Shown here in pieces: positions 1 through 11,368 of a stretch of 64,000 nt of DNA (position 1 is its first letter; every line of letters begins with the position of its first letter). Location of the stretch: assembly GCA_018105865.1 (NCBI GenBank), contig CM030861.1, forward strand, positions 6,010,684-6,074,683, written 5' to 3'. The position numbers were made by a program, and so were the translations under genes. A model generated the notes under the pieces. It was given only the letters and a program-made list of their open reading frames with translations, had not been told where the DNA came from and did not search any database. This DNA comes from Metaphire vulgaris. Lineage: Eukaryota; Annelida; Clitellata; Crassiclitellata; Megascolecidae.

Positions 1-865
1 GTGTAGTTGTTAATAAAACATTGATATTTCGTTAGCCTCTATGTCTTTGTTCATTACAAGATCAGGAGCGTTACTTGTGTAAGAAATTAGAACTATTAAT
101 TTATTCAAGAAATACTGTTAGCATCTGGCCTGTACAAGGCCCATAGCCCGTACCTCAAGGCTGGCCTGGTACAGGCTCCACCCCAGCAGATATGTGACCA
201 CTAATATTACTGCAAATTTGCTTAAATCATGATGGGAAGTACTGGTATTTTGTAAGAATATAGCTACAAAACAGACAACAGAGTGGAATGTTTTAATTGC
301 AAAAATGTTTGGGTACATATTGCATAAGAGTGTATGGTAGACAAAACTTTGAAAAAAAGCGGAGTAGGTATGATGTTTCAATAAAACAAAATCAACGTGC
401 AGTGTATTCGACTTTAAAATTGAGAGCGATGTTATTGGTGATGGTGCTGTAGCCTGATTTATTCAATTTATTATTAAAGTTAGTTCTGATTATTCGTAGT
501 TGGTATCTTGTGGTTGTTGACTCCTTTGCAGCCAAGTTGCAGGGTGTTGCAACTACACTGTATGTGGCAACTTCAGCAACGGAATTTCCTGGTGCTGATA
601 CTAGATGGGACAGCTGCAGAAATGAAAAGATTTTTGAAAACAACTGGCACATTATGCAACATCATTTTAAATTTTACTATATGTTATATTTTTCCACTTG
701 GTTGGAAAGTTGTTGAAAAAAATTCAGAGGAGATATTTAAATGAAGTCTAGGTGCAATTAACATACACATTACACTCAACTACAATAATAAAGCCAAAAA
801 CGAAAATGGAAGTCTCAACAGATAAACTAATTTGTTTTCATGTGAAAAAAGTAATTTGAATGCAA
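1..865. other. Non-coding flank, nothing assigned
   Basis: AT-rich sequence with only short chance open frames. No exon with convincing splice sites, no terminal inverted repeats and no tandem array were seen. It may be an intron or the 3' flank of the lamin-tail gene whose exons lie to the right on the minus strand. Confidence 0.4.
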
Positions 866-873
866 CATATATC

Positions 874-1781
874 CAGTGACGTATTTAGAATTTTGGTGAG
901 GGGGCCTATAATGGGGTCTGGGGGCATAGCCCCCAGTGGGGTCCAGGGGCAAAGCCCCTGGTGGGGGTCAGGGGAGCGAAGCCCCCATGAAGCTGGCGAC
1001 AATTTAAGATTTTCCAAATTAATTTTTTTCTGAAAATATTCATGATTATGCCCTTTTCATCAACTTGTGCAAGCCACTTTTATTGGAGAAAAATGGAATT
1101 CTGTGGGCTGTGACTAAGCCCTGTATGCATATTAGGCTGAAAATGTAAGCGCTTGTAGGGGGTTAAATAATTTTTTTAAAAAACACAACACAGCTGATGG
1201 ACAGACAGCAGTTGCAATTTCTGGCATTGCAACTGGCAGGTGAAAAATCATTTTTGGCTGTAAAAGCTTACGTGTTTTTTTGGCCATTTGCACAACCAGT
1301 CACCACCAGGGTTTAATCTAGGCCGTTTCCGAGGGGGAATTGACCTTTCCCCTCCCTGGAAATTTTGGCATACTATATCAACTAACAGCAGCCCCCTAGC
1401 AGAATTCCCCTGGCTTTGTCAGTCCCCCCCCCCGGAGTCCAGGAGTCTAGATTAAACACTGGTCACCACCACGGTTGAGGTCTAGAGTTAACCCAAGAAA
1501 AACAAGAACAAAGCCCTGTGAAATGAAGTCCATTAAAGCTGCAGCACTGTTGCAATTACAATTTGCATACGTGTAATACTGGGCATTACTGACATTATGC
1601 AAAATAAGGGACATCTACAGTTAGACCAATTTAAATTTTGCCTTAGTATTGTCACAATTGCAGCATGGTGGTAGGCTAAACCAAACAAGTTAATGAACAA
1701 ATACCTATTTATTTATGAATGGGTCAGGACAGGCTAGGCCAAGACCAAAGGGGGCATGGCCCAATGGTAAATATGCCACTG
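874..1781. mobile_element. Non-autonomous hAT-like element (outer, about 0.9 kb)
   Basis: Ends are inverted: CAGTGACGTATTTA on the left and the complement of CAGTGGCATATTTA on the right. It is flanked by catatatc (866-873) and tatatatc (1782-1789), an 8-bp target duplication with one mismatch. Near the left end are G/C-rich hairpin-like runs of the GGGGC..AAGCCCC type. No transposase frame is visible. A second element is inserted at 1307-1461. Confidence 0.75.
1307..1461. mobile_element. 155-bp MITE, CAGNGTTTAATCTAG family, copy 1 (nested)
   Basis: Terminal inverted repeats CAGGGTTTAATCTAG and the complement of CAGTGTTTAATCTAGA enclose short C-rich and G-rich blocks. Perfect 8-bp duplication gtcaccac at 1299-1306 and 1462-1469. 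Further copies lie at 59733-59906 and 60619-60788. It sits inside the element at 874-1781 and is therefore younger. Confidence 0.9.
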
Positions 1782-2048
1782 TATATATCAATTGTTGAAT
1801 CCATCTATATGAATATGTATTACTAATGATCTAATGTTAAGGCCAATCACATTATTAAAAGTAATGCCTTTAAGCATTTAAGAATCTATTTCATTTGACA
1901 ATCTGTGGCATTGATTAGTTTGTGCATTGTTGATTGGATAAAATTTAGCATCTACGACTTTTGAGCAATTTGCAGCAAAAATAGCATTAATAAACTAAAG
2001 TACATTTTACTGCTGAAATAACTACAAGTTGAATTACAAGCTACTCAC

Positions 2049-2933
2049 CGCAGTTAAACCATGGAGCAGGCACAGTAGAACATGGATCTTTGCATAGCAC
2101 ATTACAGCCAGCTAACCATGCAATGGCCTGAATTAAACAGTAATTAAGCAGTTTTGAATTCATTTATTTAGTTGATCTAAAAAAATTTAATACAGTATAT
2201 TATAGATGACTTGCTAGATTACAGAAGTAATGAGAAGATTTAACAATATCTAGAAAACAAACTACATCAACATAGAAACCAAGCAAAGTCTAATGGATTA
2301 CAGTATATCGGCATGGAGTGTAGCAACACATGAAGATTAGACAAAGACTAGATAGAAGCCTTCAAAATGTTTCCCACAGAACAATGCAAACAGGATAATT
2401 GACAGAAAAGCAAACAAATGAAGTTTAAAAAAGCCCAAACCAAAAGAAAATTCTTTCATATTTGCCAAAAACGCAAATTGGCATTTCGGTCACATACAGG
2501 GAAACGCAAAAAAAAAACTGAAAACAAACAATTCAACCATGTATTATGTCAAATGAAAGAAAGAGGCAGGCCAAACAGAAGATGGATCGATGATATAGAT
2601 TATAGAATAATGAACTGGAATGACTAACAAACGCAATAAAAGCATCTAAAGAAAGAACTTTTTGGAAACGCTTGATTCATGATGTCACCTCGTCTTCAGC
2701 TACTGAAGAAAAGAGGAAATGATGATGACTGTACATACCTGACCATTTGGTCTACAGAGTAGGGTCGATATATCTGCACCCACGTTCCAGCGCAGAAGCT
2801 GCTGGAAGACAAAGTCCGTCGGTGGCTTGTTAAGCTTAGGGTCGTTACAGCACGACCACACTTTAATAGTTGCCTGTGGAGGGAGATGAACCTTTGGTGG
2901 AAATTTGAAGACACTCAGTGGACAGCCTCCCAC
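2049..2933 (-). CDS. Lamin-tail-domain protein, two internal exons (partial gene)
   Basis: Two exons read on the minus strand: 2739-2933 (65 codons, phase 0 at both ends) and 2049-2127. The first has acceptor ..acag and donor gtatgt; the second has acceptor ttcag and donor gtgagtag. The first exon contains the lamin-tail signature: KFPPKVHLPP, then a VW pair, then PPTDFVFQQLLRW, then a TLLCRPNGQ end. The second continues AIAW in frame. This order of FPPK, VW, PPTDF and PNG is what I know from the immunoglobulin-like lamin tail domain, and the C(K/R)PNG-AIAW join resembles LMNTD1 in particular. Such proteins are related to nuclear lamins but the role here is unknown. Upstream exons (above 2933) and the 3' end (below 2049) were not found. 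A retroelement end (2410-2725) lies in the intron between the exons. Family is fairly sure, orthology is not. Confidence 0.7.
2410..2725 (+). mobile_element. 3' end of a non-LTR retrotransposon (RTE/Nimb-like ORF C-terminus)
   Basis: Read with frame changes, the plus strand gives ERGRPNRRWIDDI, then a frame ending WKRLIHDVTSSSATEEKRK and a stop, followed by a short GATGA tail. GRP-RRW-DDI followed by a W-RLIHD end is typical of the C-terminus of several non-LTR polymerases. It is 5'-truncated and lies in an intron of the lamin-tail gene on the opposite strand. Confidence 0.65.
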
Positions 2934-3077
2934 CTGTTGCTGTATAAGATAATGTGAACCAATCTCTTCTGGCTGGAACAGAAGTTATATACGTACTCTG
3001 TTTAGTCGACAGAAATGGATGCTTTAAAATTTTGTGCAGCTTTTGAAAAATAACTTTAAATTAGTTAATTTTGACAG

Positions 3078-3375
3078 GGGGAAGATGGCAGAAGTGGTTA
3101 CACGCTGGGAAGGCATACTGATGGAACGGGTTCATCTCCCGTAGGAGCCCCTAAGGTCAACTGACTCTACTCAGCCTTACTCAAATTGAGGAGCAGCGTT
3201 TGCTGCGAAGAAAAGCATGGACCTAGATGTTTGGCTGGCAACTTACTCTAGGTTAATCGCGTATGCCACCTGCATAGCTGTATGCTTCAGAGACCGGAGA
3301 TCAGCACTGGCCCCAACGCTTGAAAAACGGGCATGGGAAAACTACTTTACAGCACATTACTAAGTAAAGTTTAGT
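3078..3375 (+). mobile_element. tRNA-derived SINE
   Basis: An A-box-like stretch (gatggcagaagtggtta) and a B-box-like stretch (acgggttcatctcccg) lie about 40 bases apart, as in a tRNA-like SINE head. The body contains gccacctgc and ggagatcagc blocks that recur in the 5S-derived SINE at 62605-62900. No tRNA cloverleaf is intact, so it is not a tRNA gene. Confidence 0.6.
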
Positions 3376-3559
3376 AAAGCTAAAGTGCCAGTAAAGGATA
3401 TCAATGCATATAGATTGATCGATGCATACAGTACAGAGTAAGTAATACCCAAGTCATATTGCATCTATGAATTTTAAATTAATTTGCATATCATAATATG
3501 ATGTTGATATAATTTTGCACCAATGCATTTCTTTACACATCTATAGAGATGGTTATGTA

Positions 3560-3720
3560 AGTAAGTAAAATCTCGTAAATTTATATAGCGCTTTGGAAGC
3601 AGTACATCAGCTGCTTATTCCATACTGCATAACAACATAAAATTAATACATAATTATAATTAACACAGTGACTTCATTATTCTACTACTAGTCCATGGCT
3701 TGAGTGGACGCTGCTATCGA
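3560..3720 (-). mobile_element. 3' end fragment of an L2/CR1-like retrotransposon
   Basis: On the minus strand the fragment ends GCGCTATATAAATTTACG and then a (TTAC)n tail. The same ending closes the better preserved copy at 54590-55225, so this is a severely truncated copy in antisense. Confidence 0.45.
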
Positions 3721-4418
3721 AATACATTATACCAGTACACAGTAACACAGGTATTCCTAATTTCCTATGAGCCAACGGCCTAGAATTCTGTGTTAAATTA
3801 TCGGGTAATTATGAAATTTTGTCTGATAGCACAATTCCTAGCTTTATTCAAGTACAATTGTACATAGATTCAGCAGCCGCTATCTCCCCTTTGTTGGTAT
3901 GGGAGAAAACTCTTTAATTTACACGTTTTACAATAGTGTCCATTGCAATCTACACCCCTTTCTGATTTCAAAGGAGCTCACTCTCCTTTACTCCACTGGT
4001 AGATGCCCTTGAGTACATTTCATGTTAAATAACAATTAATACCTCCTGAGTGAAGCTCAACAATCACCTCAAAATAAAGGTTGATAGCAGCAAACTCTGA
4101 AGGCAAGGCTTCTTTCTACTTTACCTGATGCGTTAGCTAGCTACTTTGATATGTCTCTTAACACCACTTCTTTAATTAGAACAAGGGTCTGTAACCTTTG
4201 GACAGCGAGGGCCAAATTGTTATGGAAGTGTAATTTTCTGTCCGAGGGCCATGTAATTAAATAATTTTTCGAAGAGCCCCAAATTTTTTTAAAGTTTATG
4301 ATTTTTAGAAAGTTGGTGCTGGAAAAATTTTCTAAAGTTCTCAAAAAACATACATATCATGTGCAAAAAATTACTGATGACCTTTTTCGCTTGTCAAGCT
4401 TTAACAAAGGGTGATGAC

Positions 4419-5425
4419 CAGTGTTGCAATAAATACTTCACTGAAGTAATGAAATACTTTTATAAATACTTGGTTCTCAGGTAGTATTTAAATAGTATTT
4501 AAATACCCAAATACCAGGGTAAGTATTTAAATACTGGCAAATAAGTTTTAAATACTTTTTAAAATACTTGATAATGTATTTGACACATGATTCGTCACAA
4601 CTGTATTTTTGTGTAAAGAAATGTTAGTTAAAATTACTTATAACAATGTCAATGTAGGCCTACTTAATTAATGTTCCACTGTCTAAACCATCGATAGTAA
4701 GGAAAATGTAAAAATGAACATTGCAGTAAATCAAAAGTATTTAAATTTCTTAAATTCTTAATTGATAGTCAACTGACAATGGCCAACCACGTTGCATCAG
4801 TTTGCAGGAAGTCGTTCTTCCAGCTTTCGCCAGCTGCGGGCAGTTCGCTGACAAATAGGATGCTGGCTCAAGCATTCATCAGCAGCAGACTCGACTACTG
4901 CAACAGCATTTAATCAGTGACCATCTGATACAGAAACTTCAACTTCCAGAATGCAACGCTTGGTGTTGGAAGTTCAATCATTCACACCAGTACTAAGCTC
5001 CACTGGCTTCGGTCGTGACTTTTAAATCGGGACCATCCTGAGGCCCAAAATTATATCTAAATATGTTCTGCTCGAGTAAATTAGTGCCTCGAACTCGGAC
5101 AGGCTTTGGTGACCGCAACCTGGCCGTTGCTGGCCCGGTTGTTTGGAACAGTCTGCCAGCAACATTGCGTTCCTCTGACTCAACCATGACGCTGTTATCT
5201 TTTAGGAAACAACTGAAGACATTCTTGTTTGATTGATCTGGTTCGCAACTGACATGAGTGCATTTGCTGCTTTGCGATAATTTGCGCTATAGAAATGTTC
5301 GTAATAATAATAATAATAATAGTATTTAAATACTATTTAAATACTTAATTTCGAATGGGTATTTCAATACTTTCTTATATACTGGACAAATTATTTAAAT
5401 AGTATTTAAATACTTTACAACACTG
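4419..5425. mobile_element. hAT-like element inserted in the previous element
   Basis: Termini CAGTGTTGCAATAAATACTT and the complement of CAGTGTTGTAAAGTATTTAA form an inverted pair, with further AT-rich TTTAAATAC iterations at both ends. Perfect 8-bp duplication gtgatgac at 4411-4418 and 5426-5433. The middle is occupied by a retrotransposon fragment (4786-5323). Confidence 0.9.
4786..5323 (+). mobile_element. CR1/L2-like retrotransposon fragment, 3' part
   Basis: Plus-strand frames give SSRLDYCNS (the conserved DYCNS block after the reverse-transcriptase core), then, after a deletion or frame changes, RTGFGDRNLAVAGPVVWNSL and FRKQLKTFLFD. The 3' end reads gcgctatagaaatg and then an (AAT)n tail. 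No intact reading frame. Confidence 0.75.
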
Positions 5426-5524
5426 GTGATGACCTTTTTTAAGAAAAAGCTGTGGGCCGGAGGGCCGGATTAAACTGTCTGGTGGGCCAGATGTGGCCCG
5501 TGGGCCGTAGGTTGCCGACCCCTG

Positions 5525-6073
5525 AAATTCCTGAATTAGTGGATCAGTAAACAAATGGATCACCAGACCTTCACTTTGGAAAGAGTTATCACAAGAATTT
5601 ACTAGAATTTGCTATTTCAAAGTGTTTAAATTGGTTTGATCAGTAAACAATTGAAACTGAAATTGCCTCTGTGGAAAAATACATAAGTGTCCTCTGTTAA
5701 TTTGAACAAATTCTAACTTGCTTAGCTATGTACATGATGTACAAAAGAACCTCACTCGATTGTAAGATGTATTTGTCAATAGGACATATTTTCCAGTTGG
5801 ATGGACTTCAATAACACGAACCCATCGAGTTCTAAGAAAACCACAAATAAAATAAATAATCTGAAGATGCCAGTTATAAATGTAGCATTAAGTTTACTTT
5901 CTGTTCTTATTCTATATTTCCTTCTAAAAATGCACTTTCACTGTGCACTTTAGAAGCTATTTCAAGGTTAGATTTCAAGCATACTGTTGAATTAATAAGA
6001 TAGAAACATCATCGTCATACAGAAGTTTGCCAAAAATGCCTCGATTTGATTTAACTTGATTTAACTATGTAAA
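5525..6073. other. Non-coding, nothing assigned
   Basis: AT-rich spacer between two transposons. No exon, repeat array or inverted repeat was recognised. Confidence 0.3.
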
Positions 6074-6507
6074 GGGGCTGTCCATTAATTATGTCAACAA
6101 TTTTTGGTAATTTTTGACCACCTCCCCCCTTGTCAACAACTGTCAAATTTCAGTGACCCCCCTATAATTATGTCAAAAACTGTTGACCCCCCCCCCACTA
6201 AGACCAGTGACGGGTCCCCTAAAAAGTTTAGAAGGTTATTATTTTTGCAGCGATGATACCTTTTCCCTTTCTTTTGCTCATCAAGTGTCATAATGTGGTG
6301 ATGATGACCTTGTTTTTTTGCTTGTCAGGCTTTTTTCCATTGTAATAAATAGTACTCCATGAAATTTCGTATTTTTATCATTTGTAAAAAAAAGAAATTG
6401 TTGACGTCAACTTCTCTTGACATAACCTCCTCCCCCTGTCAACAACTGTCAAACTTTTTCAAACCCCCTCTCCCCCTAATTTGTTGATGTAATTAATGGA
6501 CAGCCCC
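6074..6507. mobile_element. MITE with GGGGCTGTCCATTAATTA ends, copy 1
   Basis: Ends are long inverted repeats (GGGGCTGTCCATTAATTA left, complement at right). The subterminal regions carry repeated TGTCAACAA(C/T)T units and C-rich runs. A likely 3-bp duplication (aaa) flanks it. Three further copies are in the window: 19301-19712, 20445-20856 and 58531-58941. The 3-bp duplication and G-rich ends suggest a PIF/Harbinger-type element, which is inference. Confidence 0.8.
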
Positions 6508-7070
6508 AAAGGAATATCAAAGTAGCTGTCTGGCTTTACAATCAGTTAAGAGAAAGAAATAACTTCAATGAACTACAAAGTATTAATTTTTTCTTTACTC
6601 CAGGCAGTGAAACCATAGTGAGTGAAAGAAAATATGACTAGCTACTTATAAGGCTAGTCGTTCTTCTGTATGTTTAAAGTATACTTTGAAATCTGTTGCT
6701 GATGAAAAGTAAATAAATTTTGAAGAATGCCAATAAGTTTTGCAAAGTTGTCAAAATTAGGCTTAGCAAGCTTCATGCTTTTCAAACCAGTGTCATGAAT
6801 TCACTACGGCCAAAGGATTCCACAGATTGTACAAATAGTTCAAATTATGTGATGTAATTTTAATCATATAATGTATGGTAACATTTGTGCTGTATTTCTT
6901 CATGCCCAGGAGTGCAGCTAGAGGGACAGGATGCAGCAGTGTAACCAGGAATTTGATGGGGTGTGGGCTTACAAATCTTTACTGGTGATTGCTATTTCAA
7001 AATCAAAACATATGCTAATGTCCCACATGTGAACAAAACATAAAAAACTTTAAGGTAAACTGATTTTGGG

Positions 7071-7616
7071 GTATATATATATACTAGAAAGATGCTCGCT
7101 TTGCTCGCTCTCGCTTCGCTCGCAGTGCAGGATAATACTAATCCAATACCTATACCTAATACCCAATCATTGAATTCATGCTGAACAACATTTCAATGAT
7201 CGCCACCTAGCCAAGCTCTGCGCCACGTAATAATTAGGCCTATGTACGTTAAAATCACGCAACTGTGACCATTTGTGACGCTGTACAAGTATTTTTGTGT
7301 ACGTTAAAATTGCACAACTTCCTCAAGCTACACCCACCAACGCATCGCGACACATTATGACGCTGCAATGAACAATTGAACGTACAGTGTACACTTCGTC
7401 AAACGCTTCTTCTACTAAACCGTTTGGTTACCAATAGCAACGTCGTCTTCGAACATCGCCAACCAACGCATCGCGACGTTGACAGAACAATTAAATGTAC
7501 GCTTCGTCAAACGCTCGCCCACCAACGCATCGTGACGTAAGGACTAAACCGTCAACCAATCAGAATGCTTGAAGGTAACAGAGAGACATACAGAGCAAGG
7601 ATCTTAATATTATAGA
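7071..7616. repeat. Interspersed repeat with a GCTCGC-rich start and a CCAATCAGAATGC end
   Basis: Begins after (TA)n with ctagaaagatgctcgctttg and GCTCGC iterations. It ends with an accaatcagaatgcttgaagg block and an acagagagacatacagag block. Similar blocks end the array at 14925-15075, so the two are probably related. Inside are several gcccaccaacgcatcg-type near-repeats. No coding potential seen. Confidence 0.5.
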
Positions 7617-9380
7617 TGTGTGTGGGCGTGTGTTTTGCGAGATGGGCAGTCCCCCTGAGCGGCATATTATTTGGAGTAGAATTTTTGGCATAACAATAAT
7701 CTTTTACTCTCATGCTATTCAGTTTGTACTTGCCGTATTAATGCCAGAGGCAAAAAGAGTACCGGTAGTTAGAATTCTAGCCAGTTTCAAATGCCGGAGT
7801 TTCAAGAAGTTTTTGGCATACATCAGATCTAAAGACCATTAAGCCTAACCACCGAAGGCAACAAATTCTTGAAAAAGTGGCAACTAATCTAGCTAGCTTC
7901 TATTAAGTGGCTAGGCACAAGCCTCCTCCCACTTCTGAGAGGCTTGGTTCTGGAGCTTGCAAGTTCCCTCCCCCCACTTTTTGCAAGAAACAACATTTTT
8001 CTCAACAGAAACATCTGGTCAAACCTGCAAAGTCAACTTCTTAGGCTGTTGGGTGGCTAGTACCGGTAGTCTAGTTTCTGAATTTGGTCAGTTTATGTTA
8101 AAATGGTTATAGTTTAGCACAATAATGACAATACAATGGTAAAGTATTCTAAACAACAATAGTTAGCATTGTTTCATTTGATTAATTGTATTACCTATAT
8201 TTTAATTCAATCAATCAGAGTAGCATGATTCAAAGCAATTTGTTTTGCTACTGGTGGCAGATGGTAGCCAGCAAAACAACATTTGACAACTTGTGTAATA
8301 AGAGTACAGTAATATGTATTATTATAATATTCACTGTGTGAATTTACGGAATTTGTTAGTGTCGCATAATACTGGAATACAGGAGCTTTCTCACACTTTG
8401 GGTAGACATTTGCTATGTTTTGTGATGTTATTTAGGTTTCTACAAACATCTTAGAGAAGAAACCTGGTCTGTGCCGAATTTTGTGTTCAAACAGCAGTAA
8501 AACTCACATATGAGTGTCTGAGATTTAAAAAATTGTGGGGGTTATATCCATGGACTCCCGTTAAAAGTGGAGTGGGGTGGCAGGGAAAGGGGAGGTGGAG
8601 AGAAGGGGAAATTATTGTGGTTGATCACACTTTTTCTTCCAAGTTTACACCTACGTATATGTTTCTTTCAACCCAAAAGACTAACAACATACCCACATGC
8701 CGTTCCCTGTGGAGGACAACAGGTTGGCAAGTAAGCACATTTCCATAAGTCACTGCATAGCTGATCCAAGAAAGCTGACCCACCGCGTCCAATGTTGTGT
8801 GGAACAAGACATCTAGATGACGGATCTGCCATTTTGTATTCAGATGAATAAAAACTAACATAGTTCAATACTGATACCTAAAACTATTTCCATATCAATA
8901 GGTATTTTAATTTTTATATTAAAGAATATTTGTATATGTCAACTATATCCTAAATCTTGATGATGCCTAAAGAAGTTGGGCGAGGATTTTATTTTTAAAC
9001 TAGTAAATAGGAAATGATGCAATAGGTGGCATTGATGAACATCTATGAAAGGCTATTTATAAAATGGCTAAATTAAATTTAAGCAAGCAAAGTCAACATC
9101 AATTCATTAAACTTAATATAATGAAGATGCTACAGCTAAATTTGCATTATTTTTCAAATAAATATTAGAAATAATTATTATTCAGAATGTGAAACCTTGA
9201 CTTATTCCACAACTATACATTATATGCATATATGTTATTCAATAACTATAGAATATGTCACCAGAAATGACAGATATGGCTAGTAGGTAATTTTTGTATT
9301 TTATCGATGTCAAATTTTTAAGGGTTCATGGGATGACCCTCAGCAGACCTCATAGAAATGGGTCTATTTTGACTACAAAT
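7617..9380. other. Non-coding stretch without assigned genes
   Basis: AT-rich, no transposon ends recognised. A minus-strand open stretch near 8745-8865 starts ATGGCAGATCCG and is Cys-rich. It has no confirmed splice partners, so it is not called as an exon. Confidence 0.3.
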
Positions 9381-9382
9381 TG

Positions 9383-9990
9383 ACTGTGATGTGACGTCTC
9401 GAGACACTGTCTCGTCTCGAGACAGTCTCGAGACAGTATTTTCGATGTCTTGGTCTTGGTCTTGCTGGCCAGTGTCTTGGTCTTGGCCTTGGTCTTGTCA
9501 TTACTGTCTTGGTCTTGCGATTCAAGACCGAGACAGTGGGTTTTTTCACTGTTAGTAATAATGTTTTCTGTGGTAAATGTCTTCTGAATTATGGGGCTAT
9601 ACGAGATTGTCACTGTTGGAATCCTTCGTGAATAATACATAATACGTGTATAATACGTTTGCATAGATATGTCTATGCCAAATTTTAGCAATTTTATGCC
9701 TGATGTTGATAAAAAATTTGTGAATCCTGTTTTGTCTGTTTTCTTGATGTTTAAAATTACTGTCTTGGTCTTGAGCCCTAGTGTCTTGGTCTTGGTCTTG
9801 ATACCTAATGTCTTGGTCTTGGTCTTGATGGTTAGTGTCTTGGTCTTGGACTCGGTCTTGCCACTGAGAAGGCTGAGTTCTGGCTCTCAGGCGGTTCTCA
9901 GTTCTCAGTTCACTGACTTCACTCTCAGGCGGTTTTGGCTCTCAGTTCTGGTTCTCTGGCAGACTGTCTTGGTCATATCCCTGCAAATTG
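9383..9990. repeat. (GTCTTG)n arrays, probable hAT subterminal repeats
   Basis: Two blocks of tandem GTCTTG/TCTTGG hexamers (about 9445-9530 and 9760-9860) flank an AT-rich middle. A TGTGATGTGACGTCTCGAGAC stretch precedes the first block. The design resembles the elements at 21584-22509 and 32535-33358 (CAGTGATGT ends plus hexamer arrays), but the right terminus is not seen. Confidence 0.5.
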
Positions 9991-10087
9991 ACCACCTGTC
10001 TTTGTAGTCTGCCTTCCTTGATCTCTCTTTCTCCTCAGATTGTGTTCCTGATCTTGGCATAATTCTTGACTCTGAGTTTACCTTTAT

Positions 10088-10448
<361 letters not shown>

Positions 10449-11368
10449 AGTTTACCTTTATAGAACATATTAACTCACTTTGTCGCAGTTGCTTCTATCG
10501 TCTCTGCCAGCTCAGAGTGATTCAGCATACATTAGACGTATCATCCACTTTTACTCTGATCAATGCTTTTATTTGCTCTAGGCTTGACTACTGTGGTTCA
10601 CTTTTTGCTGGTCTTCCATTGGTGTGACTTGATAAACTTCAGATGGTTCTCTTTGTTCAGCAGCAAGGTTGATTGTGGGTGTCACAAGACATGATCACAT
10701 TAGTAATTATATGATGTGTGTACTACATTGGCTGCCCTATTTTGCCTGAGTTAAGTTTCGTGTGTCGAGAGTGGTTGCATTCTCTCTTATTGGTGCCGCT
10801 CCATCATATCTATCAGAGCTACCCGGTACTCCATCCTCTTAGCACTATCCCTGGTCAGCCATGTCTTTGCTCCACAACCAAAGGTCACCTCGTTGTGCCC
10901 CAAGTACGAACCTCCTTATTTCTGGAACGAGGTTTTGAGTCAGTTGGTCCTATCCTCTGGAATCCTCTTGACCACAGTATACGTAATCTAGCAATCGCTG
11001 ATTCTAAGGGCCTTCTTTTTGAAACAACTTAAAACTTTTCTCTTTATTTATATGCAGTAATCAGGGCAGAAACGCTTCTGCCTGATTCTTCAGACAAGGC
11101 ACTAGAGACTGTATATATATTGTTACATTACATTACAAATTCTTCGCCAAATAAGAATCAAGAATTTATCCTGCTTTGGGATCGTGAAATTTTGGTCACA
11201 TGCAGGATATTTGCAGCTATCAAAGATCAATGAAAAAATGATGCACTACAGCTGGATGTTATGTCATTTTGAAATTAATGCAAAATTCTTTAGAAAGCAA
11301 AAATAAATAATTCATTAATTCAATGTGATGCTTAAGTTATAACACAATACTTAGCATCAACAGGTCAT

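Larger units (their letters stand above)
4182..5524. mobile_element. Degenerate hAT-like element split by a later insertion
   Basis: The right end is the complement of CAGGGGTCGGCAACCTAC and the left end reads CAAGGGTCTGTAACCTTT. GGCCC-rich subterminal sequence lies at both ends, a pattern familiar from old hAT non-autonomous repeats. The element is interrupted by another at 4419-5425. Its own target duplication is no longer clear. It contains one copy of the recurrent GACAAGCAAAAAAGGTCATC-type motif at 4376-4398 (antisense) and part of another at 5427-5440. Confidence 0.7.

Noticed and set aside
4993..5187. Minus-strand open frame
   Set aside because: Antisense shadow of the retrotransposon C-terminus read on the plus strand.
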